Of a stretch of 64,000 nt of DNA, positions 1 to 11,293 are shown piece by piece. Source of the DNA: Portulaca oleracea (Eukaryota; Streptophyta; Magnoliopsida; Caryophyllales; Portulacaceae); assembly GCA_029582165.1 (NCBI GenBank), contig CM055892.1, positions 901,347 to 965,346 of the forward strand, given 5' to 3'. The notes under the pieces were generated by a model that worked only from the letters and a program-made list of their open reading frames with translations, did no database searches and was not told the origin of the DNA. The stretch's first letter is position 1. Each line of letters opens with the position of its first letter. A program made the position numbers and the translations under genes.

Positions 1-60
1 AATTAATAATTAATAATAAACATAAATACGTATAATAAATAATTAATTATTATATTTCCT

Positions 61-780
61 TTTTGACGCCCGCGACCTCCCCCCCCCCCCCCAAATTTCC
101 TTTTTGACGCCTAGAAGGAGGTTGCGGCAGGGACATTTCCTTGTCGCGATCGTGACCCACAGTATGTCATGCCCGATCTTGATGGTCGTGCCCGCGACAT
201 CTTGGAATGTGCGTAGTATTTCGGGATTTCACTGAGGTCACGAACGTCTGTTTTCATGGGTTTTTTTCGGGGGTTTTAAACCCCATATATATATGCCCCC
301 TTCTTCCCCAATGAAACAGTAACCTACATATTTTGAATGAAAAACCTTAGGTATTTTGAAACCCTTGCTTCAAATCACATCTCTCTTTATTCGCATGATT
401 GATTATGGTGGCGACATTGAGTATCCCTTTTTGAGTTTGGGTAGTGGTTCTCCTTTCCCTCAAGCTTGGTGAGGATTCATTGGAATTCTATAGTTGTTGA
501 TGGTTTTCCTTTATGTTTCTCTTGACTTCCTAGTTCAATTTTGGTGAGTCTCTCTTTATAACTTGAACATATCCTTGTATCTTTACTTGTTGGTTGATTG
601 GTTGATTCAAGAACTATCCATTTCGAGGATTTTGTTGTTTCTGAGCTCTACTTGGCACTCTTGTGTTAGGGTTTGACAAATGGTTCCTTGGATTGTTTCC
701 TTCATGATTTTTATTCCCAAAACCTTCATGGATCAGATATTGATACGAGTATGATTGGAGAGAAATTTGGAATGACTTAG
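61..780 (+). repeat. Fragment of an unidentified LTR (U3 words, TATA box, transcribed leader)
   Basis: The stretch has the layout of a plant LTR. It starts with a run of 14 C (79-92), then GC-rich words such as TGTCGCGATCGTGACCC and GTCATGCCCGATC at about 140-240. A TATA-like ATATATATATG follows at about 285-296, and then a T-rich leader. No terminal TG...CA pair or internal coding region is visible, so this is probably the tail of an element lying to the left. The words resemble those in the LTRs at 37.3, 41.6 and 48.6 kb, but the rest of the sequence does not align with them by eye. Confidence 0.4.
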
Positions 781-870
781 GTATGAAATTAAAATCCTAG
801 GGGGTTGGGTATGGAATCAAAACCCTGAAATGAAAGTGTTTGGTGAGCAATGAAATAGAATCAAAGCTAC

Positions 871-871
<1 letters not shown>

Positions 872-903
<32 letters not shown>

Positions 904-975
904 GTTGTTGTTGTCGTCGTCGTCGTCGTCGTCATCGTCATCGTCATCGTCGTCGTCATTATTATTATTATTATC
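872..975. repeat. Compound trinucleotide microsatellite
   Basis: The repeat passes through blocks of ATT, GTT, GTC, CATCGT and again ATT without leaving the three-base register. This looks like successive point changes inside one trinucleotide tract, each spread by slippage. It lies just outside the left target duplication of the Tekay element. Confidence 0.9.
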
Positions 976-1007
976 ATGACAATAATTAAATTTTAATAAT
1001 GAATAAT

Positions 1008-1940
1008 TGTAAAACCCCGAAAATCCAAAGATGTTGACTGTGACGTCGTTAGTTAATTAGGTTTGACTTCGTTAATTGTTATTATTCTTTTGTTAATGCT
1101 TGAGCTCGTAGGATCGTTGAGGGACTAACAAGGGTATATCGGTCATTTCTTGGGTTTAGTATTATTAGTTTTACTCTAACTATTATAAGTATTATTATTA
1201 ATATTTTTGTGTTTATTAAAAATTGTTATATGAATAATTATGTGAATATTATTTGTTATGTGTTTAGTATTAATATTATTATTATTAGTTTTGTTTTTAT
1301 TATTATTACTATTATGGTTATTATTATTTTCCATAAGAAAATCTGATTTTCTTATTGGGTTGGATTAAGATTAGGATTAGTATTAATTGGGATTTTTTAT
1401 TTGTTAATATATAAACCCCCTCTCTCTCACAAAACCCTAATATCAACCCTAACCCTAGCCTCTCACCTCTGCTCTCTCTCTCCCTCCCTCCTCTCTACCG
1501 TCCGCCCAACGCCGACACCGAAGACCGCCACGGCTCACGGTAACCACCAGCTACTCTCTTTTGTCTCTCTCCTTTCTTCCCTATCTTTCTCTTTCTTGTT
1601 TTCGCTAACCCTCATCTCCACTATCGTCGTCCACGCCGCCGACACATAGCGACCACGAGACGCAGCCCTGCGACCACCGCGCCGTCGTCGGAGTTCGTCA
1701 CCACCGCGTAACGCGGAAGAAGGAGTACTTGGGTCGCCATCGCGCATTTAACGTCAACGCCGACCCCCCTTGCAACTTCTGACACCCCTCTGACCACTGA
1801 CGACCACGCCCCGCCGCCGCCACCTTGGACGCCGCTCCAGTCGCCGGAAAACCGAACCCCCCAACTCTAATGTAAACCCTATTTTTTATTTAACAAACCT
1901 TATTTCTTGATTTTCTACTTTATTTTCTGTTTTAAATTTG

Positions 1941-1971
<31 letters not shown>

Positions 1972-4252
1972 TTAATTCTTGTTTAAAATCTTGTATTTTG
2001 GGTAATTAAGGGTGTAAATTATTTAGTTGTTATTTGTAATTAATTTGTTCTTGTGTTGTAGTATTTATTTGTAAATTTGTATAAATTATTATGTGTAATT
2101 TTATGTTCTAATTTGGTGTATTAGGGTTTGTAATAGTGGTAGTGAAATTATTAATGTTCGATTATATGAGATGCTTCGTTGTCATGAGAATCATGTTAGG
2201 GTTTTAGATGACACTATTATTGTATGCACGAATTAAAAAATTTAATTACCTAGATAAATTCTTGAATCGTTAGTCAAGTATCCACATGTTCTTTAAGTTC
2301 TTTCTCGAATCTTGATTAAGAAAGTTCATATTTTTTATAATCACCCATGTTGTAATTTTTGAATCTTGAAATAGTATATTGTAGAGTTCATGTTTAGGGT
2401 AATGTTGTTATTATTTCATGTATGCTTTTAGGGTTAGTGGAAATATTAAAGTTGATTTCCTGTTTTACATTTTAGTTTTGATGATAGGAGGTTTGATGTT
2501 TGAAACTTAGTTGGATTAGGTTAATTACTTTGGATCTTAGTTACTGTTCTAAGCCCTAGTTAGGACCCCGGGATCGATTGGTGGAAGTTAGAACCGAAAA
2601 CTATAAATTAAATAAGAACCGGGATCGGCACAGTTTTGTTAGTGTATAAAGATTGGGTCACCACGATTAGTATAGTTGTCCTTTGATCGAACCCTTTGGA
2701 CTAAAGGTTCCCCTAGATGTTAGCTTTCATAGGAATTTTGCGGAACGGACTTTTGGGTTGTATAGCTCGAGTTATAGTCGTTTTACCAGAACCTGTCGGA
2801 ACTGGACCAGTTGGAAGTTTTGGTACTTTTAGAGTCTTTCGAGGCTGATATGGGCTTAGTCGTCAACTAAAGAGATTTAGTAGACATCCTGAGGTTTCCG
2901 AAAAGTTTAACATCAGACCCATAGGATGTCGGGAAGTCAAGTTACGACCCTTTTTATGTGGATGCTGTGATCTGTCTTGTTATGTGAAATTGTTAATAAA
3001 TGTGTTGTTGATTGAAAAGGTTTACTTGGTGTTATTATACGATTACTTGGAATGTGTTAAGTAATAAGTATAGATCCATGATTGATATGAACCTATAGTG
3101 TTCCTAGGGGAGGGTTAAGTAGAAGATAGTTAATACTAACTTCGAAGGGCGCGTTTTGATTAGAATAATTACTTTTATTTTAGGCCCGAGCTAATTAATT
3201 CGCGTTGTTAGTGAGCTCAATTGTGTTCGTCTTAGCTGTGAAGTGAAGTTAACCAGGTAATATCTATGCTCTAATCCCCACTGGGATGCTCTTTAAATGT
3301 GTTTTAATGTATTCTAGTCTGTTTTGAGAATTGCATCCCGAAGGGGACTTTTTGTGGAAATGTGACCATCTGTTTTGGATAACTGTTTGTATTTGTTTGT
3401 GCTTTGATTTTATTGAGTTAAGAAATTAGATGGTCTCTTATTAGTGGTTTTATTATTGGTTTTGATAACCTGGGATAGGTTTGACTTGAGAGTTGTGAGT
3501 TGAGTTTGAATAATATACTCTTAATTCAAAGTGAAACTTTAAGCGGGCTTATTGTTTGATGCCTTTGGTAGGCGATTGTTTCATGGCGATAACCCTGAGA
3601 CCAGGATTTGGTATCCTGTATGGGTTATGTGTCAGGATATCAGGGTTTCATCCCTGATATAGGATAGATGATTTTTGATGCCTTTGGTAGGCGATTGTTT
3701 GATGCCTTTGGTATGCGAATGTTCTTGATGCCTTTGGTAGGCGATGTTACCTTATGGGATTTTGATATCCCGCCCGCATAATAAAATGAATTGGTTGGGT
3801 TAAGGAACACTTTTAGAGGGGTTAAAGGTTTGTTAAAGGTTTTGACTTGTTCCCTCTCCCTCAAATGAATTGAAATGAACTTAACTTGTTTTTAACGTTA
3901 GGGGTAGACATTATTGAGATTTCCCCCTCATTTTTGAAATGTTTTGTTTTCAGGTGAAGATTTATATGCTGGGGACGGGAATTAGAAGTGAGGACGCCAT
4001 GTCTAGAAGTCGTTGATTATGTTGCCTTTCTTTTATGAGAAACATGAAGTTAGTTTTGAGGTTTACTTCTAAGTATGAGTTTGTTAGTTTGGTTTACCGT
4101 TATCAGACAGTTGTAGTTTTTCCTTCTCGCCTTGTATTCCTTCGGGGATACGGCAGTGACGCCCCATAAGAATTATGAGTCTTCCGCTAATTTTGCCTGT
4201 TAACGTTAGTTTGACTTTAACTTTTCTATAATTGAATTTCCGGGGCGTTACA
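1008..4252 (+). repeat. 5' LTR of the Tekay element
   Basis: Direct repeat of about 3245 bp, starting TGTAAAACCCCG and ending GGGGCGTTACA. A TATATAAA box lies at about 1408-1415, followed by CT-rich sequence, as expected for the promoter and start of the transcribed region. Open frames at 1401-1649 and 3640-3864 recur in the other LTR and are not genes. A short repeat built on GATGCCTTTGGTAGGCGA occurs four times at 3556-3745. Confidence 0.95.
3556..3745. repeat. Short interspersed repeat inside the Tekay LTR
   Basis: Four near-identical copies of GATGCCTTTGGTAGGCGA (one reads GGTATGCGA). The first is separated from the other three by about 100 bp. The same block recurs at 12887-13073 in the 3' LTR, so it existed before this insertion. 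Confidence 0.8.
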
Positions 4253-4255
4253 AAA

Positions 4256-4273
4256 TGGTATCAGAGCTCTGGG
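4256..4273 (+). promoter_or_regulatory. Primer binding site (initiator tRNA-Met type)
   Basis: TGGTATCAGAGCTCTGGG lies three bases after the 5' LTR end. TGGTATCAGAGC is the usual plant primer site complementary to the 3' end of initiator tRNA-Met. It primes minus-strand cDNA synthesis. Confidence 0.92.
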
Positions 4274-4430
4274 TTGCGACCTAGTAGCTCCTAAGAGTTC
4301 TTTAGGTCTAGTTGGACCCTAGGAAGCTAAGTCGGAGTGATGAGTGTAGGAGGGGAAAAGGGTTTATGCTTTCCTATTATTACATGATTATTAATCTTTC
4401 TGTGCTGCTAATATGTTCTAACCCTGTAGG

Positions 4431-5120
4431 ATGGCTCAACGCACACACTTTTATCAGCACCCCACCCCGTGTTTCCATCGTTATACCCCCATTCCTCCCG
4501 GTGGGTACCTGGGAACTCATATGATAAACTTCTATGACGAGATTGACAAGTACACCAAAGATGTTCCGAACTTATGTCTTCGTGGTAACGAGGAAAGTCA
4601 GGCGAATGCATTTTTGCTCACGCTTCGGGAAGACCCTTGGTGGGGCCATACTGTACCATTATTGCTACCACCCCCACTCCCAGTCGAGGAGTATCCCCAC
4701 CCGTGTTGTTGGTGTAAAAGGTACCGAGTGGAGTCAAGGCACCGGATCCGGAAGTCTTCTCCAAGATTGTCGAGATTTAGAAGCGTGATGTGGAAGAAGT
4801 TCAGGTGAACCCCGCCCCAGCACCTGTCATGAACATGGATCCCGAGAGTGACCCAGAGGAAGATCCAGAGGAAGATCCGGAGGAGGATTCTATGGAGGAT
4901 TCTGTGCAGGGTTCTGAGCCCTAGGTAACCTCTAGAGTTACAGCTGCACCTGCCGATGAACCCGAACAGGAGACCGAACCCGAGGATGAGGTTATGGTGG
5001 ATAGGGAGACGGAAGAAGACCCCGAGGAGGACTCGGGGAATGAGTCTGATGATCCAGAGTGGACTCCGGTTTCGGCTAGGAAAAACCCTCTGTGTAAGAA
5101 GATCATACGAGTAGGATAGT
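4431..5120 (+). pseudogene. Broken acidic leader ORF between the 5' LTR and gag
   Basis: An open frame starts at 4431 (MAQRTHFYQHPTPCF) and runs to 4808. From about 4735 the more meaningful reading continues in another frame, with a stop near 4772 and another near 4922. The second half is strikingly acidic, with repeated DPEEDPEED-type units, and ends near 5120 with a basic tail (KNPLCKKIIRVG). The composition is unlike random leader sequence, so it was probably one protein of about 200 residues before frameshift and stops. I do not recognise a domain. It is separate from gag and has no start codon context that proves translation. An open frame of 222 codons on the opposite strand (4598-5266) is the shadow of this one. 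Confidence 0.5.
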
Positions 5121-5506
5121 AACAATAGTGTTAGGATGGGGCTGCTATAGTTGCTTATTACGTGGTTATTTGACTGTGATATATTCTTGAGTGTGGTGTG
5201 CTGTTTTTCTTTGTGTGTTAACCCCAAATAGGGGATAGATATACATGTTATGACGCTGGTATGCAAAGTATTATAAATAATAGTCTTAATTTTGGAGATG
5301 TTAGTATATATATGTTCTTCTTTCCTTTCAAATGATGTATGATGAAAGAGTATGTGAAAATGATGCTATTGCATGGGTTTATTTGTAGAAATATGTTACA
5401 GTTTTGTATCTGATTTAGTTGGGTTGATTAGCTTATCCCTAGAGTTGGTGAATTGCGCTGAGCGCTTAAAACCTTAAGTAGTCTAAATCGATCTCTTTGA
5501 ACCAGG

Positions 5507-7504
5507 ATGTCGGACACAAATGGATCTCACCCCAATAACGTTATTCGAGAGCATACAACAGCTGCGGCCGAACAACGCCCTCAAACCGCGACTAAACTGC
5601 GCCAACGTTTGGCTCATTTGATGCCAGGGTCGAGTACAACAACACCGGGGAACGACCTTGCTAGCATGCTGATGATTGAGATGCTGAACAAGCACGAGGA
5701 CCTACTAAGGAAAGTGGTGGATCGACAAGGAGGAGGGAGGGAAGATGATCCCTCTGCTCTTCTCCAAAGGTTCAATAGCTTCAACCCGCCCACTTACACA
5801 GGGGTAGCTGACCCCAAGGTCTTTGAAGATTGGGTTAGAGAGATTGAAAAGATTTTTGACACAACCCGTTGTCCCGAGGAGCTAAGGGTGGACTTTGCTG
5901 CGTACCCCCTGAAGGAGGAGGCCGATCTATGGTGGGCCAGTGTGAAGGAGATACGGACTGAACCGGGTTTCGACTGGAACCATTTCAAGGTTGTGTTGAA
6001 GGATCGATTTTACCCTATGTCCCTCCAAAAGGCGAAAGAAAAGGAGTTCATGAACCTACGCCAAGGAGAACTTAGTGTGCTCGCTTACTCCACTAAGTCC
6101 ACCGAGCTATCTTGGTTTGCATCTGCTTTGGTATCCAGCGAACAGCTAAGGATGGATCGCTTCTGGGATGGGTTGAACTGTAAGATTCAGGATCGGATGT
6201 CATCACCTGAGTTCACATCTTACCAGAACATGCTGAATGTTGCCCTCACTGTAGAAAGGGTAATGCATGATATGGAACGACAACTTGGTATACAAGGGCA
6301 TAAGAGGAAAGAACCGCTCCGTTTCAAGTCACCCCCGTCTCACCAAGAAAAGAGGTTCTGCCCCAACCATTGGCAGAACAATCATTCTTCGGGGCGTAGG
6401 TCATCGCATGTGCCTATCTGTAGGATTTGTGGTCGACCCGGTCATTATCCTCGAGACTGTAGAGCGGGAGCTGCAAGGGGAGGATGTTTTAAGTGTGGAA
6501 GTCTCCAACACCTCATCAGGCAGTGCCCCCTACAGAACTCAGGGGGCAACCATAATGGAAACAATGGCAATAATGGGAACAACAGAAACTGGAGAGCCCC
6601 GCAGTCAACGTATCAAAATCGGGGAGGCTATAACGGGAACCAAAGGCCGCAACAGCAAAACCGGGGTGGTCCCGGTGGAAATCAGAACAACCAAGGAAGG
6701 CCAGCAAACCCACCTCGTCAACAGCAACAACCGCTGCGTGACGCAGGAGGGCGAGTGTATGTGATGAGGAAGGATGAGGCTGAGAATGAAGCAGACATCG
6801 TGACGGGTACCTTCTCTCTCCACCTCTACAATGTCTCTGTTTTATTTGATTCTGGTGGTAGTCATTCTTTTGTTGGACGAGCTATAGTAGAGAAGGCTAA
6901 GATGAAACCCTCGGAGAATAGTAAGCCTATGTCGGTTGCCCTACCCACCGGGAATACCATTAGATGTGGTGAGTTATATGGGGGATGTCCTATAGTGATA
7001 GCAGGTCAGGAATTTGAGGCAGACCTTTATATGTTTGACCTAATGGAGTTTGATGTTATTTTGGGAATGGACTGGTTAGCAAAGTATAGAGCTCAAATAG
7101 ATTGCTACAAGCAAAAGGTGACCTTAGTAGGACCGAATGGAAAGAAGGTAGTGCATTGGAGTGATAGGCATCTTCAGAGTGTAAGGATCATCTCTGCCCT
7201 CAAGGCTCAGAAGTTGTTGGGCCAAGGTTGTGAAGGGTTTTTATGCAACGTAGTTGACACCAAGGCGGAGGAGCCTACGATTGAGAACATTCCGATAGTC
7301 CAGGATTTTCCTGACGTCTTTCCGGAGGAGATTCCGGGAATGCCTCCACTTAGGGAGGTGGATTTCTGCATTGATTTGGAGCCCGGGGCCGCACCTGTTT
7401 CAAAGGCCCCATATCGAATGGCGCCCGCAGAGCTTAAGGAGTTGAAGACCCAGCTGGATGAGCTGCTAGAAAAGGGATACATACGACCCAGTACGTCACC
7501 ATAG
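5507..7504 (+). pseudogene. gag-pol: gag and protease segment, with start of RT, of the Tekay polyprotein
   Basis: 665-codon frame starting MSDTNGSHPNN. The Gag core (about residues 85-260) precedes two CX2CX4HX4C zinc knuckles at about 305-318 and 327-340, which bind genomic RNA, then a Q/N/G-rich linker. The aspartic protease motif LFDSGGSHSF sits near residue 448 with D-S-G as active site. The frame ends in the first part of RT (KGYIRPSTSP) at a TAG stop, 7502-7504, inside a normally conserved stretch; the same frame reopens at once at 7505. The stop is therefore a nonsense break and not a natural end. The start is the first ATG upstream of the Gag core, about 1.25 kb after the primer site. 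Confidence 0.92.
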
Positions 7505-7747
7505 GGAGCACCCGTACTGTTCGTGAAGAAGAAGGATGGTAGCATGAGGTTATGCATCGATTACCGAGAGTTAAACAAGATTACCATAAAAAATCGGTAC
7601 CCTCTACCTCGCATTGATGATCTCTTTGACCAGTTGCGAGGTGCAACGATGTTTTCGAAGATAGACCTGAGATCAGGTTATCACCAGTTAAGAATCAGAG
7701 AAGAGGATATCTCTAAAACCGCTTTCCGAACTTGGTATGGTCATTAG
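7505..7747 (+). pseudogene. gag-pol: RT palm/fingers segment between stop and frameshift
   Basis: Continues the gag-protease frame beyond the TAG with typical RT text: [20 protein letters not shown], then [20 protein letters not shown]. It terminates at about 7745-7747, where one base appears missing compared with the family, and the next segment goes on in another frame. It covers the first catalytic-aspartate region of RT ([10 protein letters not shown]). Confidence 0.9.
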
Positions 7748-10188
7748 AGTTCGTAGTAATGCCGTTTGGACTCACGAATGCCCCAGCCGCTTTCATGGAT
7801 TTAATGAACAGAGTGTTCAAGCCATTTCTGGACAAGTTTGTGGTGGTGTTCATCGATGATATATTAGTGTACTCAGGGACACGAGAGGAACATGCAAACC
7901 ACCTGAAAGAGGTGCTGACAACCTTACGGAATAACGAGCTCTACGAGAAGTTTAAGAAATGTGAATTTTGGTTGGAGCAAGTGGCATTCTTAGGACACGT
8001 GGTGTCTAAGGAAGGAGTGGCAGTGGATCCTCAAAAGGTGGAGGCTATCACTAAGTGGCCAACACCGAAGAATGCCACTGAGGTTAGGAGTTTTCTGGGT
8101 TTGGCAGGCTATTATAGGAAATTCGTTCAGGATTTCTCGAAAATTGCTAACCCGTTGACCAATCTGACTCGGAAGTCAATAAAGTTCACGTGGTCGGAAA
8201 AATGTGAACAAGCATTCCAGGAGTTGAAGAAAAGACTTACCTCGGCACCTATTCTCGCTCTACCTCAAGGAAACGAGGGATTTATCATCTACAATGACGC
8301 ATCACATGGTGGATTGGGTTGTGTACTCATGCAGGATGGGAAGGTAATTGCGTATGCATCCAGACAACTGAAGACACATGAGAAGAACTACCCCACTCAT
8401 GACTTGGAGTTGGCAGCAGTAGTTTTTGCACTTAAGATTTGGAGACATTACCTTTATGGAGTACACTGCGAGGTATTCACAGACCATCAAAGTTTGAAGT
8501 ACCTTTTCACACAAAAGAAGCTAAACCTTAGGCAGACTCGATGGTTGGAATTTTTGAAGGACTATGATGTGAACTTTCAATATCATCCCGGAAAGGCAAA
8601 TGTAGTGGTTGATGCCCTGAGTAGAAGACCTTATCCTGCTATGAACCACTTGACGATGATGCCGCACGAGCTGTGCGAGGAGTTTAGGAGATTGGAGCTT
8701 AACGTGGTGACACCAGAAAGGAAAGTTGTATTGAATACTATGGAGTTGCAACCTACTCTCATGGAGGAGATCAAGAGGACTCAAGAACTGGATTTGCAAC
8801 TTGTCAAGATACGGGAGGAAGTTTTGCAAGGGAAGGCCCCTGGTTTTGTGATTCACGAGGATGGTACATTACGGTTCCATAACCGCATCTGTGTACCTAA
8901 TATGGAGGAGCTGAAGAGGAAGATTTTAGAAGAGGGGCACAACACACCATATTCTGTGCACCCAGGGGGAAATAAGCTTTACAAGGATCTGAAGCAGATG
9001 TTCTGGTGGAGTAATATGAAACAAGAAGTGGCAGATTTTGTGGTGAAATGCCTCACATGCCAACGGGTCAAGGCAGAACATCAACGACCTGCCAGACTTC
9101 TGCAACCACTGGACATTCCTGAGTGGAAATGGGACTCGATATCAATGGACTTCATTGTGGGTTTGCCAAAGACCAGGCGAAAACACAACGCGATATGGGT
9201 AATTGTAGATCGATTGACCAAGTCGGCTCATTTTCTAGCCATCGCCAATAACTGGTCCCTGGATCAGCTAGCTCAAGCTTATGTAAGAGAGATTGTAAGA
9301 CTACATGGAGTCCCCAGTTCTATAGTCTCGGACAGAGACACTAGATTCCAATCTGGTTTTTGGAAGAAGTTACAGGAGGCGTTTGGTACCAAACTCAAGT
9401 TTAGCACCGCTTTCCACCCAGCTACTGATGGGCAGACCGAGAGGACCATTCAGACCCTCGAAGATATGCTGCGAGCATGCGCACTAGATTTCAAGGACTC
9501 GTGGGATGACGAGCTGACTCTTATTGAGTTCTCCTACAACAACAGTTATCATGCTAGTATTGGGATGTCACCCTTTGAAGCTTTATATGGGAGGAGATGT
9601 AGGACTCCCCTATGTTGGCAAGACATCGATGAAGCTCTAACGATCGGACCGGACCTAATACAGGCCACTACTCAGAAGGTTCGGATCATTCAAGATAAGA
9701 TGAAGGCTGCACAAAGTCGACAAAAGAGCTATGCTGACAGGAGGAGAAGACCTTTAGAGTTTGAAGTAGGAGAATACGTGTTCTTACGGGTTTCACCTAC
9801 AAAAGGAGTTATGAGATTCGGACAGTCAGGGAAGCTGACACCAAGATTTATCGGGCCGTATCCAATCTTGGGACGCATCGGGGAAGTTGCTTACAAATTA
9901 CAGCTGCCGGGAGAACTTCCAAGAGTGCATAATGTCTTTCATGTGTCACAACTCAGGAAATATATCCCAGACCCAACTCATGTGATTGATCCTGAGCCGC
10001 TTCAACTACAAGAAGATTTGAGCTACGAAGAGCAACCGCTGGAAATATTGGATCGCAGAGAAAAACAACTTCGAAGGAAAGTAGTTCCCCTGGTGAAAGT
10101 ACGATGGGCAAATCATGCCACAACGGAAGCAACCTGGGAAACAGAAGAAGAGATGAGGACAAAATACCCTCACTTGTTTCACTCTTAA
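7732..10188 (+). pseudogene. gag-pol: RT-RNase H-integrase-chromodomain segment of Tekay pol
   Basis: 818-codon frame that takes over after the frameshift near 7746. It opens with [16 protein letters not shown], and the RT active site [10 protein letters not shown] has its Asp pair at about residues 42-43. RNase H follows ([15 protein letters not shown], later [10 protein letters not shown]). Integrase has an HHCC zinc region (H...H, then [11 protein letters not shown]) and a D,D-35-E core: MDFIVGLP, then IVSDRDTRF, then the Glu in [12 protein letters not shown]. The last ~50 residues ([26 protein letters not shown]) form a chromodomain, which in chromoviruses steers integration to heterochromatin. 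The true polyprotein does not start at 7732; that is only where the frame opens. It ends at TAA 10186-10188. Confidence 0.93.
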
Positions 10189-10198
10189 GGTACGTCAA

Positions 10199-10340
10199 GT
10201 TTCGAGGACGAAACTTCTTTTAAGGAGGTAATGATGTAAAACCTCGAGTTTTAGGAAGAACGGAACCGTTAGGATTATTACCGAATCGTTAGGTCTAAGT
10301 TTAAGTTTCGAGTACGAAACTTCTTTTAAGGAGGTAATGA
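10199..10340 (+). repeat. Duplicated polypurine-tract segment upstream of the 3' LTR
   Basis: A 35-40 bp block (TTTCGAGGACGAAAC, then TTCTTTTAAGGAGGTAATGA and TGTAAAACC) occurs at about 10199-10243 and again at about 10305-10349. The second copy runs into the true 3' LTR at 10341, so AAGGAGGTAATGA at 10328-10340 is the working polypurine tract. The first copy is also followed by TGTAAAACCTCGAG, an LTR-start-like sequence that soon leaves the LTR sequence. The two copies are about 106 bp apart. Confidence 0.85.
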
Positions 10341-11256
10341 TGTAAAACCCCGAAAAATCCAAAGATGTTGACTGTGAGGTCGTTAGTTAATTAGGTTTGA
10401 CTTCGTTAATTGTTATTATTCTTTTGTTAACGCTTGAGCTCGTAGGATCGTTGAGGGACTAACAAGGGTATATCGGTAATTTCTTGGGTTTAGTATTATT
10501 AGTTTTACTCTAATTATTATAAGTATTATTATTAATATTTTTGTGTTTATTAAAAATTGTTATATGAATAATTATGTGAATATTATTTGTTATGTGTTTA
10601 GTATTAATATTATTATTATTAGTTTTGTTATTATTATTATTATTATTATGGTTATTATTATTTTCCAAAAGAAAATATGATTTTCTTATTGGGTTTGGAT
10701 TAAGATTAGGATTAATATTAATTGGGCTTTTTTATTTGTTAATATATAAACCCCCTCTCTCTCACAAAACCCTAATATCAACCCTAACCCTAGCCTCTCA
10801 CCTCTCCTCTCTCTCTCCCTCCCTCCTCTCTGTCGTCCGCCCAACGCCGCCACCGAAGACCGCCACGGCTCACCGGTAACCACCAGCAACTTTCTTTTCT
10901 CTCTCTCCTTTCTTCCCTATCTTTCTCTTTCTTGTTTTCGCTAACCCTCATCTCCACCATCATCGTCCACGCCGCCGACACATAGCGACCACCAGACGCA
11001 GCCCTGCGACCACCGCGCCGTCGTCGGAGTTCGTCACCAGCTGCCAGAACGCGCGGAAGAAGGAGTACTTGGGGCTGCTACTTGGAGTTCGTCACCAGCT
11101 GACACCCCTCTGACCACCGACGACCACGCCCCGCCGCCGCCACCTTGGACGCCGCTCCAGTCGCCGGAAAACCGAACACCCCACCTCTAACGTAAACCCT
11201 ATTTTTTATTTAACAAACCTTATTTCTTGATTTTTTACTTTATTTTCTATTTTAAA

Positions 11257-11293
<37 letters not shown>

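Noticed and set aside
1401..1649. Open frame of 82 codons after the LTR TATA box (also 10592-10879)
   Set aside because: It is made of the CT-rich leader of the LTR (LSSLSPSLLS text), is not kept as one frame in both LTRs, and has no domain.
3640..3864. Identical minus-strand frames at 3640-3864 and 12970-13194
   Set aside because: They are identical only because the two LTRs are copies. They cross the short-repeat block and have no known motif.
4256..4273. Possible tRNA gene fragment
   Set aside because: Only the 3' acceptor complement is present, next to an LTR end, so it is a primer site. The same holds for 18571, 47791 and 58201.
4598..5266. 222-codon minus-strand frame
   Set aside because: Leu/Ile/Arg/Gly-rich shadow of the acidic Asp/Glu-rich leader ORF on the other strand.
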